From positions 1-48,849 of the forward strand of contig JAPPHA010000046.1 of assembly GCA_028874915.1 (NCBI GenBank): a stretch of DNA of 48,849 nucleotides, in the 5' to 3' direction. The DNA comes from Paracoccaceae bacterium (GTDB taxonomy: Bacteria > Pseudomonadota > Alphaproteobacteria > Rhodobacterales > Rhodobacteraceae). The notes under the pieces are model-generated. The model made no database searches. It was given only the letters and a program-made list of their open reading frames with translations, and was not told the origin of the DNA. The position numbers were made by a program, and so were the translations under genes. Shown piece by piece: positions 17,368-26,849 of the stretch (positions within the stretch are counted from its first letter, which is position 1; each line of letters starts with the position of its first letter).

Positions 17368-17659
17368 GATTTCGCCCCTGACAAAAGTCCAACACTCATT
17401 GAGTCTCTCCCTGTTTGACGCGGAACTCACTTCCCAGCGTGCACACGAGAGCTACCGTAGCCCCCGGCCCCGCCGTGTCAAGCACAAACCGTGAACACAT
17501 GGGATTGTTTTCCCTGCGTGGCTCCGATCTTCGCATGGTCTCGACCATGTCGGCGGGCATAAACCTTCGCGACCGTGCGGAGATCGTCATTCGGCGCCAA
17601 ACCCGGACTCTAAGCTTGAACCTCCTACACATGCCCCACTACTTCTGCGGGTGATGCGG

Positions 17660-18010
17660 TTATGTCAACCTTTCCCATTCCCTTTGCTCCATTGCGAGTA
17701 TGCATCCGATGCACATCCCGCCATGGGTCACGTACCCTCGCCAGATGACGATTGGACCGAGTTGCGGGCCTCTTGGACCGTGCATGTGGCCGGGGATCCG
17801 GGACCGACCATTGGCACGCGCCAAGAGATCCACTTCAGGCCGCTCCCGCTGCGCCTCGAAAAGCTCGAGACCGTCCGCTTCCCGATCCGCCACACAGACG
17901 GCCCAGCCAGATCCGAGGTCGGGTAGGACACTGGCGTGCGCGCCATAGGCCACGTTTCCAGCGTCCCCCCTGAAATTCTGGACTTCCAGTTTTCCCGGGT
18001 CCGGCTTCAA
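17660..18010 (-). pseudogene. IS4-family transposase fragment (different element)
   Basis: The minus-strand frame contains WAVCVADREADGLELFEAQR followed by ERPEVDLLARANGRSRIPG, matching the second catalytic-Asp region of IS4/Tn5-like transposases. It is distinct from the two IS4-like copies in this window. Only about 50 residues are convincing. Sequence on both sides is unrecognisable. Confidence 0.55.
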
Positions 18011-18103
18011 TCTCCAGGCACAAGGGAGAAGCCCGGTGCGTTAACGCGCTCGCCGGGATCTGTGCGGGGGGACCGGGGTAACCCGGTTCCCAACCGCGAT
18101 AGC

Positions 18104-18235
18104 TTAGTTCCGTAAGTTCCGAGCGAACTCGCCTGCGGGGTAGTTCGTACACCTGAAAAAACGGCCATGCTCACCCATCCCGGTCTCAAGCCAACCGTCA
18201 TGACAACGTGGAAAGTTCCGGATGTCCTGATTGCA
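18104..18235 (-). pseudogene. Zinc-ribbon tail of a helicase or topoisomerase-like protein
   Basis: The minus strand reads CNQDIRNFPRCHDGWLETGM, then GEHGRFFRCTNYPAGE. This is the C-x(n)-RC-x-DGWL...GRFFRCTNYP pattern of topoisomerase-type zinc ribbons that cap some UvrD-like helicases. One cysteine pair is imperfect, and nothing upstream looks like a helicase, so this is a 3'-end scrap of a lost gene. Confidence 0.4.
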
Positions 18236-18455
18236 GACTCTGTAACGGAACGTGTTTCCGCGCCTTGCCATCAAGCCTTTCTCACAGGCAGGGCTGGGCA
18301 TTACCGCAATCGCCTGCTGGAGCCCGGACCCCATGATAGAAAAATGGAGCTGCGTTCTACAGCAGGAAAAACCGAGGCAGTATCACAACTGACTGCGTGA
18401 CCCGTCACCGTTCAAAATCACGATGATTGCAAGCCGAACCGACTATGATTGTAGA

Positions 18456-19490
18456 TCACCACAACTCAAGGAGGTCGTAATTGGGCTCTATATAGAATTG
18501 CCAGAGCGGCAAGGTTCTGCAATCGTGTTTTTTGTTGTGTAAAGATTCGAACCAATTCGGTCGAAGAGGAGCCCGCAACTGCATGACGCCGCCTTCATCA
18601 ATTGTGTGTTTGGCATAGTATCGTGAAAACATTCCGCTCAGTGACCCGATGATTTCAAATCCTTGATTTGTTGGTTCTTTGGGCAGCCATCGAAATTCAA
18701 TAGCCTGGAGATGGTTGCCATCAGTAATCGCCTCTGGGCGGTCTTCTTCCCATTCACCGAATCGCATAAACACCCAGGCGAGTTCCATATCATCCGGGTC
18801 CGTCAATTCTTCGGGACCGCAGAACATTTGTACAGCTCCAATTGTTGCCCGCACATGTCCATCGGATGAAATAGCGCTGGTGCGAGCCGGGTCCATGGAA
18901 AGTCGAATGCGGAGCGGTGGGCGCGTACCGATCATTTGATCCCCGAGGCTCGAGAGTTCGTTTACCAGCAAGGCTGTCTCCATTTCGAGCTTGAGTCCTC
19001 CGTCGGGACCAATCAATCGATCAGGCGATACCAATGTCCAAATTGACCAACGAGCCCAATAAATGGCGAGTTTGAGTTCTGCACCGGTCGTTTTCGCGTA
19101 GTCTGCAAGCTTCATGTGATAAGACTTGGTAAGCAATTGGCGGTGTTGCTGAAACGCTTCTTTCTCGTAAACATTCTTGACCTCGATCAGCCAGTGTTTT
19201 CCGTCATTTAGCACGACGCGGAAATCGGGAGCGCGATAGCGGGAAGCTGGAAACAGGCGACCACTGTCTTCGGCCTTAAGCAGTTTGAACCTCCCGAGAC
19301 TTACAAGAAGCGCTTCGAACATCGCCTCTGCCCGCTGTCCGTGAAGGAGAGCCTTATCGTCGAGCGCGCGCTTGACCTCGCTACTGACATGATGGACGAA
19401 CGCCGCACAGGTTGCTGGATCGCGTAGCGAAATTTTTTGTTCAAGGCCAAACTTTCCAAACTCTGCAAGAAGGTCAAAAGGTTTTTTCAT
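18456..19490 (-). CDS. Putative PD-(D/E)XK nuclease
   Basis: The product has about 344 residues from ATG 19490, chosen because AAAGGGAAA lies at proper spacing; nearby alternative starts (19496, 19511) are possible. The PD-(D/E)XK core is clear: Glu in AEAMFEALLVSLG, then RAPDFRVVL (PD), then HWLIEVKNVYEKEAF (E-V-K), and AIYWARWSIWTL as the following strand. This architecture resembles Holliday-junction-resolvase-like or restriction nucleases. The C-terminal 200 residues are unassigned, with FRWLPKEPTNQGFEIIGSLS. The frame is intact. The IS256-like element begins only about 50 bases upstream of the start, so the native promoter was probably displaced or replaced. Its substrate is unknown. Confidence 0.65.
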   Translation of the reverse strand: MKKPFDLLAEFGKFGLEQKISLRDPATCAAFVHHVSSEVKRALDDKALLHGQRAEAMFEALLVSLGRFKLLKAEDSGRLFPASRYRAPDFRVVLNDGKHWLIEVKNVYEKEAFQQHRQLLTKSYHMKLADYAKTTGAELKLAIYWARWSIWTLVSPDRLIGPDGGLKLEMETALLVNELSSLGDQMIGTRPPLRIRLSMDPARTSAISSDGHVRATIGAVQMFCGPEELTDPDDMELAWVFMRFGEWEEDRPEAITDGNHLQAIEFRWLPKEPTNQGFEIIGSLSGMFSRYYAKHTIDEGGVMQLRAPLRPNWFESLHNKKHDCRTLPLWQFYIEPNYDLLELW

Positions 19491-19542
19491 TTCCATTTCC
19501 CTTTCCACCACAATTTGCTTTAACTCATGTACACAAAGAAAA

Positions 19543-19589
19543 GGTCAAGTCCGAATACTGCTGGATGAACCTGAGAGGTGTGTGGTCAT
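19543..19589. repeat. Left terminal inverted repeat of the IS256-like element
   Basis: Imperfect 47-base partner of 20915-20961. The outer GGTCAAGTCCGAAT and inner GTGTGGTCAT are both conserved between the arms. Confidence 0.75.
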
Positions 19590-20850
19590 ATTGGGCCCCG
19601 AGCGGGGGGATTGTCCGTCTCGTATTCTCCGTTCAGTTCCCGCCGGAACGCCTGTAGCTGCCGCCGTTCGAACTCGGTGACCCGGATGGACTTCCAGCGT
19701 TCCGAAACCCGGATCATTGCTCCGAACATCAGTTTCAACACCGATCTCTGGCCCCAGGTATTGGGATTGATTTTCACCCGTTGGCGTTCTTCGACAAACA
19801 GGCGCTCAAGAAAATTGGTGGTGCGCACCGCACAGTGGTGATTGACCGGCACCCGGAACTGGGCCATGCAGGCTTCGAAGTCGTCGTCGAAACAGTCCAC
19901 CACCGTCGGCAAGGACTGGTCGGTTTCCCGGGCGGGGTCCTTCGCGAGTTCCCGGGCGATCGCCCGGGACGGGGCTTGGTAAGCGGCCTGCGCCTGAGCC
20001 TTCAATTCCGGTCATAGGTCGTCCGGCATCTTGCCCCGGAGATTGCGCATGCGGTGCGTCAGACACCGCTGCGGCAGCGACCAGGGACAGCAGACCTTGA
20101 TCGCCTTGATGATGCCGGTCGCCCCGTCGGAGACCACAACCAGCGGTTCCCCGATATTGCGGCCCCTCAGGTCCTGGAGGAAGGCCGAAACCGTTTCGTA
20201 GTCCTCCTTTGACCCGGCCGTCCGGCCGAGAAGGTCCTACCGGCCTTCCGAGGGGATGCCCAAGGCCGCCAGAACCGCCTCGCTCCGCCGGCCCGGGCGG
20301 GCCCGTTCGGCAATGTCGTCAACGAACAGGTTAACGACGTTACGGTCCCCGAGATCCCGCGTGCAGAAATCCTGGGTTTCCTGCCACGGCCGCTCGCCGA
20401 TCTCCGAAACGGCCGTGCGCGACAGGAGCAGCGACCCGGATTCGTCACGGAACGCAACTCAGATGTCACGGACGCTCAGCCCCCGCACCAGCCTCTCCAC
20501 AGCCAGGGTTTCCTGGCGTGCGGTGTGGCCCCGGTGTCCGGACGGATCCGGGAGCGGAAGGGCTCGTCCCGGCCGGCAATCTGCGGGGCCATGGATTCCA
20601 CGGAGCCTTCCGTCGTCTTCAGCCGGCCGGTGCGGTTGCCGTTGAGAGTCCCGTGACCAGGCCGGACACCGCGGGCATAGCCATCACGTCCCAAAGCATC
20701 CCGGCTCTCGGCTTTGAGGGCTTCTTCGAGAACCAGGCGTGCCACCAGCTGTACGAGCGTGCCCGGAGCCTCCAGACCGGAAAGTTCGCTTCGATGAGTT
20801 CGGAAAGGGATTGCCGCGTATGTACCGAACTGGGGACCTCTTTTCGACAT
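19586..20850 (-). pseudogene. IS256-like (Mutator) transposase, frameshifted
   Basis: The N-terminal part (20850-20476) has LVARLVLEEALKAESRDALG and the basic linker GHGTLNGNRTGRLKT, the standard opening of IS256 transposases. The C-terminal part (20005-19586) has FDDDFEACMAQFRVPVNHH, AVRTTNFLERLFVEERQRVK and MFGAMIRVSERWKSI, the conserved end with the catalytic Glu region. Between them the frame shifts several times (segments around 20167-20469 and 20030-20165), where the DDE aspartates and the histidine-rich stretch should be. It cannot yield a single protein. Confidence 0.75.
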
Positions 20851-20914
20851 GGGGTGTGGCCTCCTGTTGAAGGCCGGCGAAAACGTCAGCCACTTCGTGA
20901 ATCACTGTTTCAAC

Positions 20915-20961
20915 ATGACCACACCACTCTCCAGTTTATCCAGAAACATTCGGACTTGACC
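20915..20961. repeat. Right terminal inverted repeat of the IS256-like element
   Basis: Imperfect 47-base inverted partner of 19543-19589. Confidence 0.75.
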
Positions 20962-21044
20962 AAGGATGAAAACACTGCTGAACAAGTATACATACGCTGA
21001 CAGCCTGTCTTAGGAATAGATTTTCTTGGTTGGGAGAATTGAAC

Positions 21045-22442
21045 TTGCCAAAATCTGCTTGTTGTCTCTTGGCGTTGACACTTCTTTTCTGTGAAGCCCG
21101 GCCGGGGCATCCAGACGTCAACATCAATCACACCACCGATCGCCATCTTCGCCAGGAGATCATGTGCCGGGTAGCCACGACCCCGGGCCTCAAGCCCCGG
21201 TTTCGTGAACTCGATAACCTGAGGGTCAGCACTACCAATAATGCTTATGCAGACCTTGACCAAGATGGTCGACCCGAGTTCATTTCAGGTTTTAGCGATG
21301 AAACACACAGACGCGATGATCCATTGTTCAAGGACGGGAATTTCGAACGCTCACGGCAAAAGAGCCAATACATGTTTTTTAGCCCGAATTCCGGGTTCGA
21401 AGTTCCAAAAGGCACGCGTTTCATGATGGCCAGGACGATCCTGGTTCAGGATTTCAACAGGGATAGACGGCATGATGTGGTCTTTATCCAGCATGGGCCA
21501 GACTACGAACCCTATGAGCCATGGAGAAACGAGATCATGCTCAGTGGCCCCGACGGAAACAAGGTCAGGTATCTGCCAGGGCCCAAGAGCCTGTATCACG
21601 GGGGTGCGGCAGGTGACATGGACAATGACGGGGACGTCGACATAGTCGTAACGCCGGGGCCAAGAAACGAAGTATTGGCCTACGTCAATGATGGGAAAGG
21701 GAACTTTTCCATCAGGACCCTATTTCGGAATATCGGCCGAAACTACAATGTAACGCTCTGGGATTTCAACGGTGACGGGCATCTCGATCTGTTCATTGAC
21801 GGTCACAGGGAACCCTTGACGGTATTCTGGGGCTCGCAAGACGGTTACTCGAAACGAAAATCACAAGTGATTGAAGGATTTGACCCGAACCTTATGCATG
21901 ACATGGCCTTCGGCCAATTTACAAGCGGTTTTCCTCAAGCGGCAGTTCTCAGCAGCTATAAACCGGACTTACCCAATTCGCATTATTACCAGGGATATTC
22001 GATTGATCTGATTGAACTCACGGGCGGAACTGTTGAGAAGACCGAAAACATTGATTGGGCGGAAAATCCAAGTGGACGCCATCTGTGGCTTGCCTGGTTC
22101 ACCGCATGCGACCTGAAGAAAGATGGCAATCTAGATCTCGTCTACGAACAGCATGGAGAGCGCTGGCACCAGGGATTTGAGGACACTTCAATCAATTGGG
22201 CGCGCATCGACAAGGTTCTTTGGATAAATGATGGAAAACAATTCAAAAGGGTGCGAATAGAAGATCCCATGTATTTCCGCGACTATTTTAACGAAGCGCT
22301 CGTCGAGTTTGCCCATCAACACGGTGTAAGCCTGACAAAGTATGATCCGGAACAGGTTTACTTTAGATCGCCAGACGGTCGACTTGTCACTTATTGGTTT
22401 ACCGGGCCGAATCGTCCATTTGAGGTGATGAATCTTAACTGA
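21045..22442 (+). CDS. Secreted FG-GAP/VCBS-repeat protein
   Basis: The product has about 465 residues. There is no ATG at the 5' end. I chose TTG 21045 because GGGAG lies eight bases upstream; TTG at 21030 and 21039 are alternatives. The N-terminus (SACCLLALTLLFCEARPGH) looks like a signal peptide, so the protein is probably exported. Five calcium-type D-x-D-x-D/N-G loops mark FG-GAP repeats of a beta propeller: DLDQDGRPE, DFNRDRRHD, DMDNDGDVD, DFNGDGHLD and DLKKDGNLD. Such proteins sit at the cell surface or in the periplasm and bind ligands; none implies catalysis. The start lies about 80 bases from the IS256-like element, so promoter and leader may have been altered by the insertion. Confidence 0.65.
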   Translation: MPKSACCLLALTLLFCEARPGHPDVNINHTTDRHLRQEIMCRVATTPGLKPRFRELDNLRVSTTNNAYADLDQDGRPEFISGFSDETHRRDDPLFKDGNFERSRQKSQYMFFSPNSGFEVPKGTRFMMARTILVQDFNRDRRHDVVFIQHGPDYEPYEPWRNEIMLSGPDGNKVRYLPGPKSLYHGGAAGDMDNDGDVDIVVTPGPRNEVLAYVNDGKGNFSIRTLFRNIGRNYNVTLWDFNGDGHLDLFIDGHREPLTVFWGSQDGYSKRKSQVIEGFDPNLMHDMAFGQFTSGFPQAAVLSSYKPDLPNSHYYQGYSIDLIELTGGTVEKTENIDWAENPSGRHLWLAWFTACDLKKDGNLDLVYEQHGERWHQGFEDTSINWARIDKVLWINDGKQFKRVRIEDPMYFRDYFNEALVEFAHQHGVSLTKYDPEQVYFRSPDGRLVTYWFTGPNRPFEVMNLN

Positions 22443-22531
22443 TCTCAAGAGTTGCTTAAGGTCCCATCGTGTACAATGGGAATAAGACAGTTATGGGTCC
22501 CAATTGTTCGCCAATTGCTGATGTCGTTTCC

Positions 22532-23544
22532 TCAAGTCCCGAACCTCTTGATTTCATCCAGCGAGACGCGGTGGGCACGCCGGTCATAGAGCTTGGTCGT
22601 CTTGGGGTCCGCGCGGCCGGCCAGGTACTGAGCCTCGTCGACACGCACCTCTGGGTTTTCAAGATACGCCGTGATGCCCTTCGCCCTGAAGCTTTGGTTG
22701 CAGACATCCGTAGAAATTCCTGCAACCCGGGCACGTCGCCGGAGCATTTCCCATGCGCGTTGGCGAACCAAACGCCGCCTGGATAGCGAGCCGTCGCGGT
22801 TGAGCGAACAGAACAGGGGGCCGTCACGTTCAGGGGCGGTTCCGACTGCCGCGACATAGTCCCGGAGATAGGCCTTTTGATGGTGATGGCGGGGAACATC
22901 CACGACTTTGCCGCCTTTCTCATTCATGCGTAACCAGGGACGACCGTCGGTGAGAAAGACGTCCTTCACGTTCATGGCAAGTGCTGCGGAAACACCTGCA
23001 AAGCTGTACGTCATGGTTGCAATCTAGGCCCGGTCGCGAAGGCCTCCAACGGTCTCCACTGGAATGGGCGTAGGAAGTCGCGGCACTCGGCAACGAATAG
23101 TGCCGAGGTCGTCCCGCGGCGAACAATGTGCTTCGGACCGTGCACTGCAGCGGCTGGCGATGTCGAAACCACCTGGCGGACCGTCAGCCAATCGAAGAGC
23201 CGCCGGACCCCGGCCAACTCCTGCTTGACCGTCGGGCGCGAGGCCACACGCAAGCGTGCCTCAAACCACACCGCGATGTGGACAGGCTCGATGTCGACAA
23301 CGTCGTTGATTCCGTATTCCCAATGCCAGTCGAACAGCCGGTGTGCCGTGCCTGCGTGGGCCTAGCGGGTGTCAGGATTTCGGATCTGGGCGGTGAAAAT
23401 CCAGCCAAGCCCAGCGGCGGGCACGACACCCACCGCGACGGTGGCGGACCCCGCCACGTCCAAGGTGCCGGTCTCTCGTACGATGGTCATCCTTTTGGTC
23501 CCAGCCGCTGGTTGATCAAATATCGTCGCAACGGCAACAGACAT
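22532..23544 (-). pseudogene. Tyrosine recombinase/integrase, multiply broken
   Basis: Reading the minus strand, the N-terminal SAM-like domain shows WIFTAQIRNPDTR, TAG (23362-23364), AHAGTAHRLFDWHWEYG, then VKQELAGVRRLFDWL and HGPKHIVRRG. A frameshift then leads to GLRDRA, a second TAG and IATMTYSFAGVSAALAM. The catalytic half is open: QSFRAKGITAYL (the H-x-x-R region, here with Gln before Ser), AQYLAGRADPKTTKLYDRR with the nucleophile Tyr. Two nonsense codons and one frameshift make it dead. It probably once mobilised part of this island. A small zinc-ribbon ORF ends 15 bases upstream. Confidence 0.75.
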
Positions 23545-23559
23545 CGCTCCAGCCGCAAA

Positions 23560-23757
23560 TCAGGCAGGCGCCCCCCGGGCGTCGGTTCTCCTGCGTGGCT
23601 TTTGCGCTGTCCGGGCTCCATTGCATCGACTGCAAATCCACAGCACGTGCACCGAGCCAGGAACAGCATGAAGGTTGTCCCACGGATCGGACTCGATGCG
23701 AGGAATGGCAAGCACGTGCCGGACTCGTGTCTCCGCGCCGCATTGATCGCAATTCAT
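23560..23757 (-). CDS. Small zinc-ribbon protein
   Basis: The frame has 65 residues and begins MNCDQCGAETRVRHVLAIPR, with a second CxxC in LWICSRCNGARTA and a basic tail. The two CxxC pairs would bind one zinc. GAGG lies about nine bases before the ATG. It sits 15 bases upstream of the broken integrase on the same strand, so it may have been its operon partner. I know no named family. Small size and GC-rich context leave some doubt that it is translated. Confidence 0.35.
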   Translation of the reverse strand: MNCDQCGAETRVRHVLAIPRIESDPWDNLHAVPGSVHVLWICSRCNGARTAQKPRRRTDARGAPA

Positions 23758-24232
23758 GGTCCTTGGCCTCTTCAGACAGAGGGGTACAAAACGCCGTCAT
23801 GCATTGCATAAACCTGGTCGGCAAGTGTGGTAAGGCAATCCGCGGATCACCGAAGGTGCGAGATTTGCCGCCCGTGCACAATTTCACAGACAAAAGGCCA
23901 CGAACAGCCACTGACGGCCTCTCCCGAACCGCGGTCTCCGTCGGTCGGGGCCAATTTGGTCGTCTGTAGCATGGATCGCAAACAACGGATGGTGGCGACC
24001 GAACGGAACCGTTGGAACCCGGCAAAAACCGTGCGGAAACAGTGCTGCACGAGCATCTCTCGTGATCTAACGTACCGGCCGCCCCCGTTCGGTCCCGACG
24101 CCCCGCGCTTGCACTCCCGTTGGGTTTCGTTAATAGCATTTCTCTACGGCCCCGCGGCAATTGGCGCGAGTCGTGGCCGAGGCCTTCGGGAGCACGGATT
24201 GCCTATACTTGGAAAGACATGAGAGGAGAACA
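23758..24232. other. Intergenic, nothing identified
   Basis: About 475 bases upstream of two divergent genes. Near its end TATACT (24205-24210) and GAGAGGAGAA (24221-24230) could be promoter and ribosome-binding elements for the DUF932-like gene; a matching -35 box is not clear. Confidence 0.3.
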
Positions 24233-25204
24233 TTGGTGGACCAAGACTGGGAGGACGCACTCCACAACGCCTGTTTTCCGGTCGCCCTTGCCGACGTGTA
24301 CGTCGGGGATTCTACTCAGCGTGCGATAAGGTATCGCGCGATCGTGCCTAGGGGTGGTGGTGAACCGTTTGCAATCGTTACAGACCGGTATCGCTTGGTC
24401 AGCAACGAAGACGTGATCGACCTTGGTCATGAAGCATTTGAACGCCTTTTCGGTCCGTATCGCCACGCCCGGATGGAAGTCTTCAACGTAGTCATGGCCA
24501 GAAGTCGCGGCAGTTTCTTCGCCGATTTCACTGTGCCAGAGCTCGACTGCTCCATCTCAATTCCTTCGAATGGAGGTTCTGCCGAACAAAAAGACGACCC
24601 CACCGGCCATACCTTCTTCCTCCGAGTCGTCAACAGCTACAATAGAACGCAGGCCGTGCGACTTGAGGTTGGGGTCTGTCGTTGGATTTGCAGAAACGGA
24701 ATGATTTTCGGAAAGCAATCCATACGGCTCCGAGATTCGCACCACAAGTCGAAGCGCCAGCTAATGGATCAGATTGCGCGACACGCCGAGTTCTTGAGTA
24801 CCGTCGAACTGCGGGACAGTATCAGCGCTGCCTACGGTCTTTCATTGGCACAGGACATGACTGTTCTTGAAGGTGTCTGGCAAATATTGAGGCTTGCCAT
24901 TCCGCCGATGGATCCCAAGTCTCGAACTGCGGGTTTGTGGCGTAATCGGTGCCATGCGCTCCGGGCGGTTTCTGGGGAGTATCAGAAACAATTCGGTAAG
25001 ACGGTTTTCAGCGTTCTCCAGGCCGCATCACAGTGGGCGAGGGAACAGGCGCAGACTTCCCCAATTCAGCGTCACAGCTACGAACGAAGATGCGGTGAGA
25101 TGCTCGAATCGCTGATGACGAGCCGACAGTGGCCGGGTCGTAAGGAAGAAGCGAAGGAGCAGATCGAACGCATTCACAGTTGGGCAAACACCGCACCTCC
25201 TTAA
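24233..25204 (+). CDS. DUF932-like protein
   Basis: The product has about 323 residues. I place the start at TTG 24233 (or GTG 24236) because GAGAGGAGAA sits immediately upstream; the open frame extends up to 24161. Features resembling DUF932 plasmid/phage proteins are an early FAIVTDRYRLVSNEDVIDLG, a central RVVNSYNRTQAVRLEVGVCR, then WICRNGMIFGK. The rest is helical with no recognised catalytic motif. DUF932 proteins are common on plasmids and integrative elements; their function is unknown. The gene is intact and isolated, reading away from the dead integrase. Confidence 0.6.
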   Translation: MVDQDWEDALHNACFPVALADVYVGDSTQRAIRYRAIVPRGGGEPFAIVTDRYRLVSNEDVIDLGHEAFERLFGPYRHARMEVFNVVMARSRGSFFADFTVPELDCSISIPSNGGSAEQKDDPTGHTFFLRVVNSYNRTQAVRLEVGVCRWICRNGMIFGKQSIRLRDSHHKSKRQLMDQIARHAEFLSTVELRDSISAAYGLSLAQDMTVLEGVWQILRLAIPPMDPKSRTAGLWRNRCHALRAVSGEYQKQFGKTVFSVLQAASQWAREQAQTSPIQRHSYERRCGEMLESLMTSRQWPGRKEEAKEQIERIHSWANTAPP

Positions 25205-25649
25205 CCGTTACCGCGCTTGGTTTCACATCAAATCAAGTTCCCTGCTGTCCCTTCCTTGCCCTAGGGGCTGGCGGCGACCATGAGGCCGCAGAATTCGTGA
25301 CCGCGATCATCATCTGTGCCATGGCCCCGTTGCTGGCCGGGAGCGACCAAAAGCCCCGCCAGCCGGATCGGGTTGGCAACAAGGGCGCGGCATTTGCCGC
25401 CCGCGGATCAAAGCAGGGGCAATAGGTCACAAACGCGGCCCAAGAGATCGTCTTGGGACGGGTTCAGTGCCAATTCATGGCGGGACCAGCCGATTTGCGG
25501 GTGCACCCCTTCCAGCATCAATCCCATCCCTCAAGCCGGCCCGGTGCGTGGAGTTTCCGAATCTGCCGATGCAGCGGTTTCGGGCGCACTGCGCTACTTC
25601 ACGGTGCTTTACGCCGGAGATTTTTTTGAAGCATGAGGAGGGCTAGACA
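25205..25649. other. Intergenic, nothing identified
   Basis: About 445 bases between the converging DUF932-like and NucS-like genes. Probably decayed sequence. No family is recognised in any frame. Confidence 0.3.
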
Positions 25650-26723
25650 TCATGGTGAAACCTCTAGAGCCCTCACTCCGTGCCGCTTGCATAACTCCTT
25701 GACATTCTTTGGAATGCTATATGCCACGAGAAAAGCATGCGGCTGCTTGGTCTGGTCCAATTCGCCCGCCAGGAGAGCCCGGTATTTTAGCGCCTGATGC
25801 GCTCCGATCATGGTGGACTGGCCCTCAACTTCGATTTCGACCACGCAGCTTTCCCCGTTTGCCAAATCGACGATGACATCCACACGATCCCCTGTCACAA
25901 AGTTCTGCTCGACTCTTCCCTTTCCTGGGCCCAGCTTCAGCCTGTCGGGATTGTTCGCGATGAATTCCTTCAGCCGCCGATGCGGCTCGCCTTCTCCACC
26001 CGGACCGTATTTCGTCTTTGGATTGGCACCCGGAAGTTCAACATCCGAATTCTCACACCTAATATTGCGCTCCAGATTTCCGCAGCACTCCAGCAGACCT
26101 TCAAGCGCCATCCTGTCCTGTGCGCTTTGCAGGAACGGGTGTAGCGCGTGCAGGAAATTCGACACTTCCTGATCCGAAACGTAACGAAACAGTCCCGTGC
26201 GCCAATCAGGTGCACCGGAATACGGGTAGGCCTTAAACCTCCAATACGGAAGAGCCAGCGCCGTGTCGTCCGACAAGCGGATCGCGCTGCCAGATTCTCC
26301 TTGCAGCCAAATCGCCCCATCGTCATCTTCGGACCGTGCGATGATCTTGAAAGCGCCAAACACGATCCTCTGGCGTTCGTTATCGTGGTCGGGGTGCCGC
26401 GTCGTCAGCAGTGCAACCTTGCCCTTTTGGGCACATTTCATCGGTATCGGTTCTCCAACCTTGATTCCCGAGTGATATACTCCCGGCCCAAACCCCCACT
26501 GCGTGAAGATCTGGCTCTCGTAACAAGGCCGAGTCGGCCTTCCGCGTTGAAAATCTCTCTCGTAGAACTGGCGACAGGGGTTATCAGCGTGCGAGCACCA
26601 GATTCGTCCTGCTTTCACGTTCCGGATGATATTGCCATTGCTGCAGGTTCCACCGAATCCGACGAACCCTCGATCCCCGCCATCGTTGTACGTGCACTTG
26701 AAAGCCACATTCTCATCCAGCAT
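25650..26723 (-). CDS. NucS-like PD-(D/E)XK nuclease with Cys-rich N-terminal domain
   Basis: The product has about 357 residues. ATG 26723 is preceded by AAGGGAGT at suitable spacing. The C-terminal domain (about 245-357) has a NucS/RecB-like core: EPHRRLKEFIANNPDRL, Asp in GDRVDVIVDL, then CVVEIEVEGQS, and AHQALKYRALL with the Gln helix. The usual E-x-K is E-I-E here. The N-terminal half is rich in Cys and Gly (FKCTYNDGG, FGGTCSNG, IWCSHADNPC) and has WGFGPGVYHSG. It may be a sensor or a DNA-recognition module, and I know no name for it. The frame is intact. Its upstream neighbour is a truncated MFS transporter, so it looks like an island insertion. Confidence 0.6.
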   Translation of the reverse strand: MLDENVAFKCTYNDGGDRGFVGFGGTCSNGNIIRNVKAGRIWCSHADNPCRQFYERDFQRGRPTRPCYESQIFTQWGFGPGVYHSGIKVGEPIPMKCAQKGKVALLTTRHPDHDNERQRIVFGAFKIIARSEDDDGAIWLQGESGSAIRLSDDTALALPYWRFKAYPYSGAPDWRTGLFRYVSDQEVSNFLHALHPFLQSAQDRMALEGLLECCGNLERNIRCENSDVELPGANPKTKYGPGGEGEPHRRLKEFIANNPDRLKLGPGKGRVEQNFVTGDRVDVIVDLANGESCVVEIEVEGQSTMIGAHQALKYRALLAGELDQTKQPHAFLVAYSIPKNVKELCKRHGVRALEVSP

Positions 26724-26849
26724 CCGGCATACTCCCTTGCCTGCGTTTGTTTGGATCCGCACTCCATTCTGAGACGTCGCGACCCCGAAGTGCTATTCAG
26801 CACCAACGCTTCAATGAGACGGGGCCATGCCCAAAGCATTGCCACAGGG

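Larger units (their letters stand above)
19543..20961 (-). mobile_element. IS256-family-like insertion sequence
   Basis: The 1419-bp element is bounded by 47-bp imperfect inverted repeats. The left end begins GGTCAAGTCCGAATACTGCT and the right end finishes AACATTCGGACTTGACC. The single transposase frame is on the minus strand and is broken. The flanks (AAAGAAAA left, AAGGATGAAAA right) give only a weak hint of a target duplication. The element separates a PD-(D/E)XK nuclease gene from an FG-GAP protein gene, and both genes read outward from it. Confidence 0.75.
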
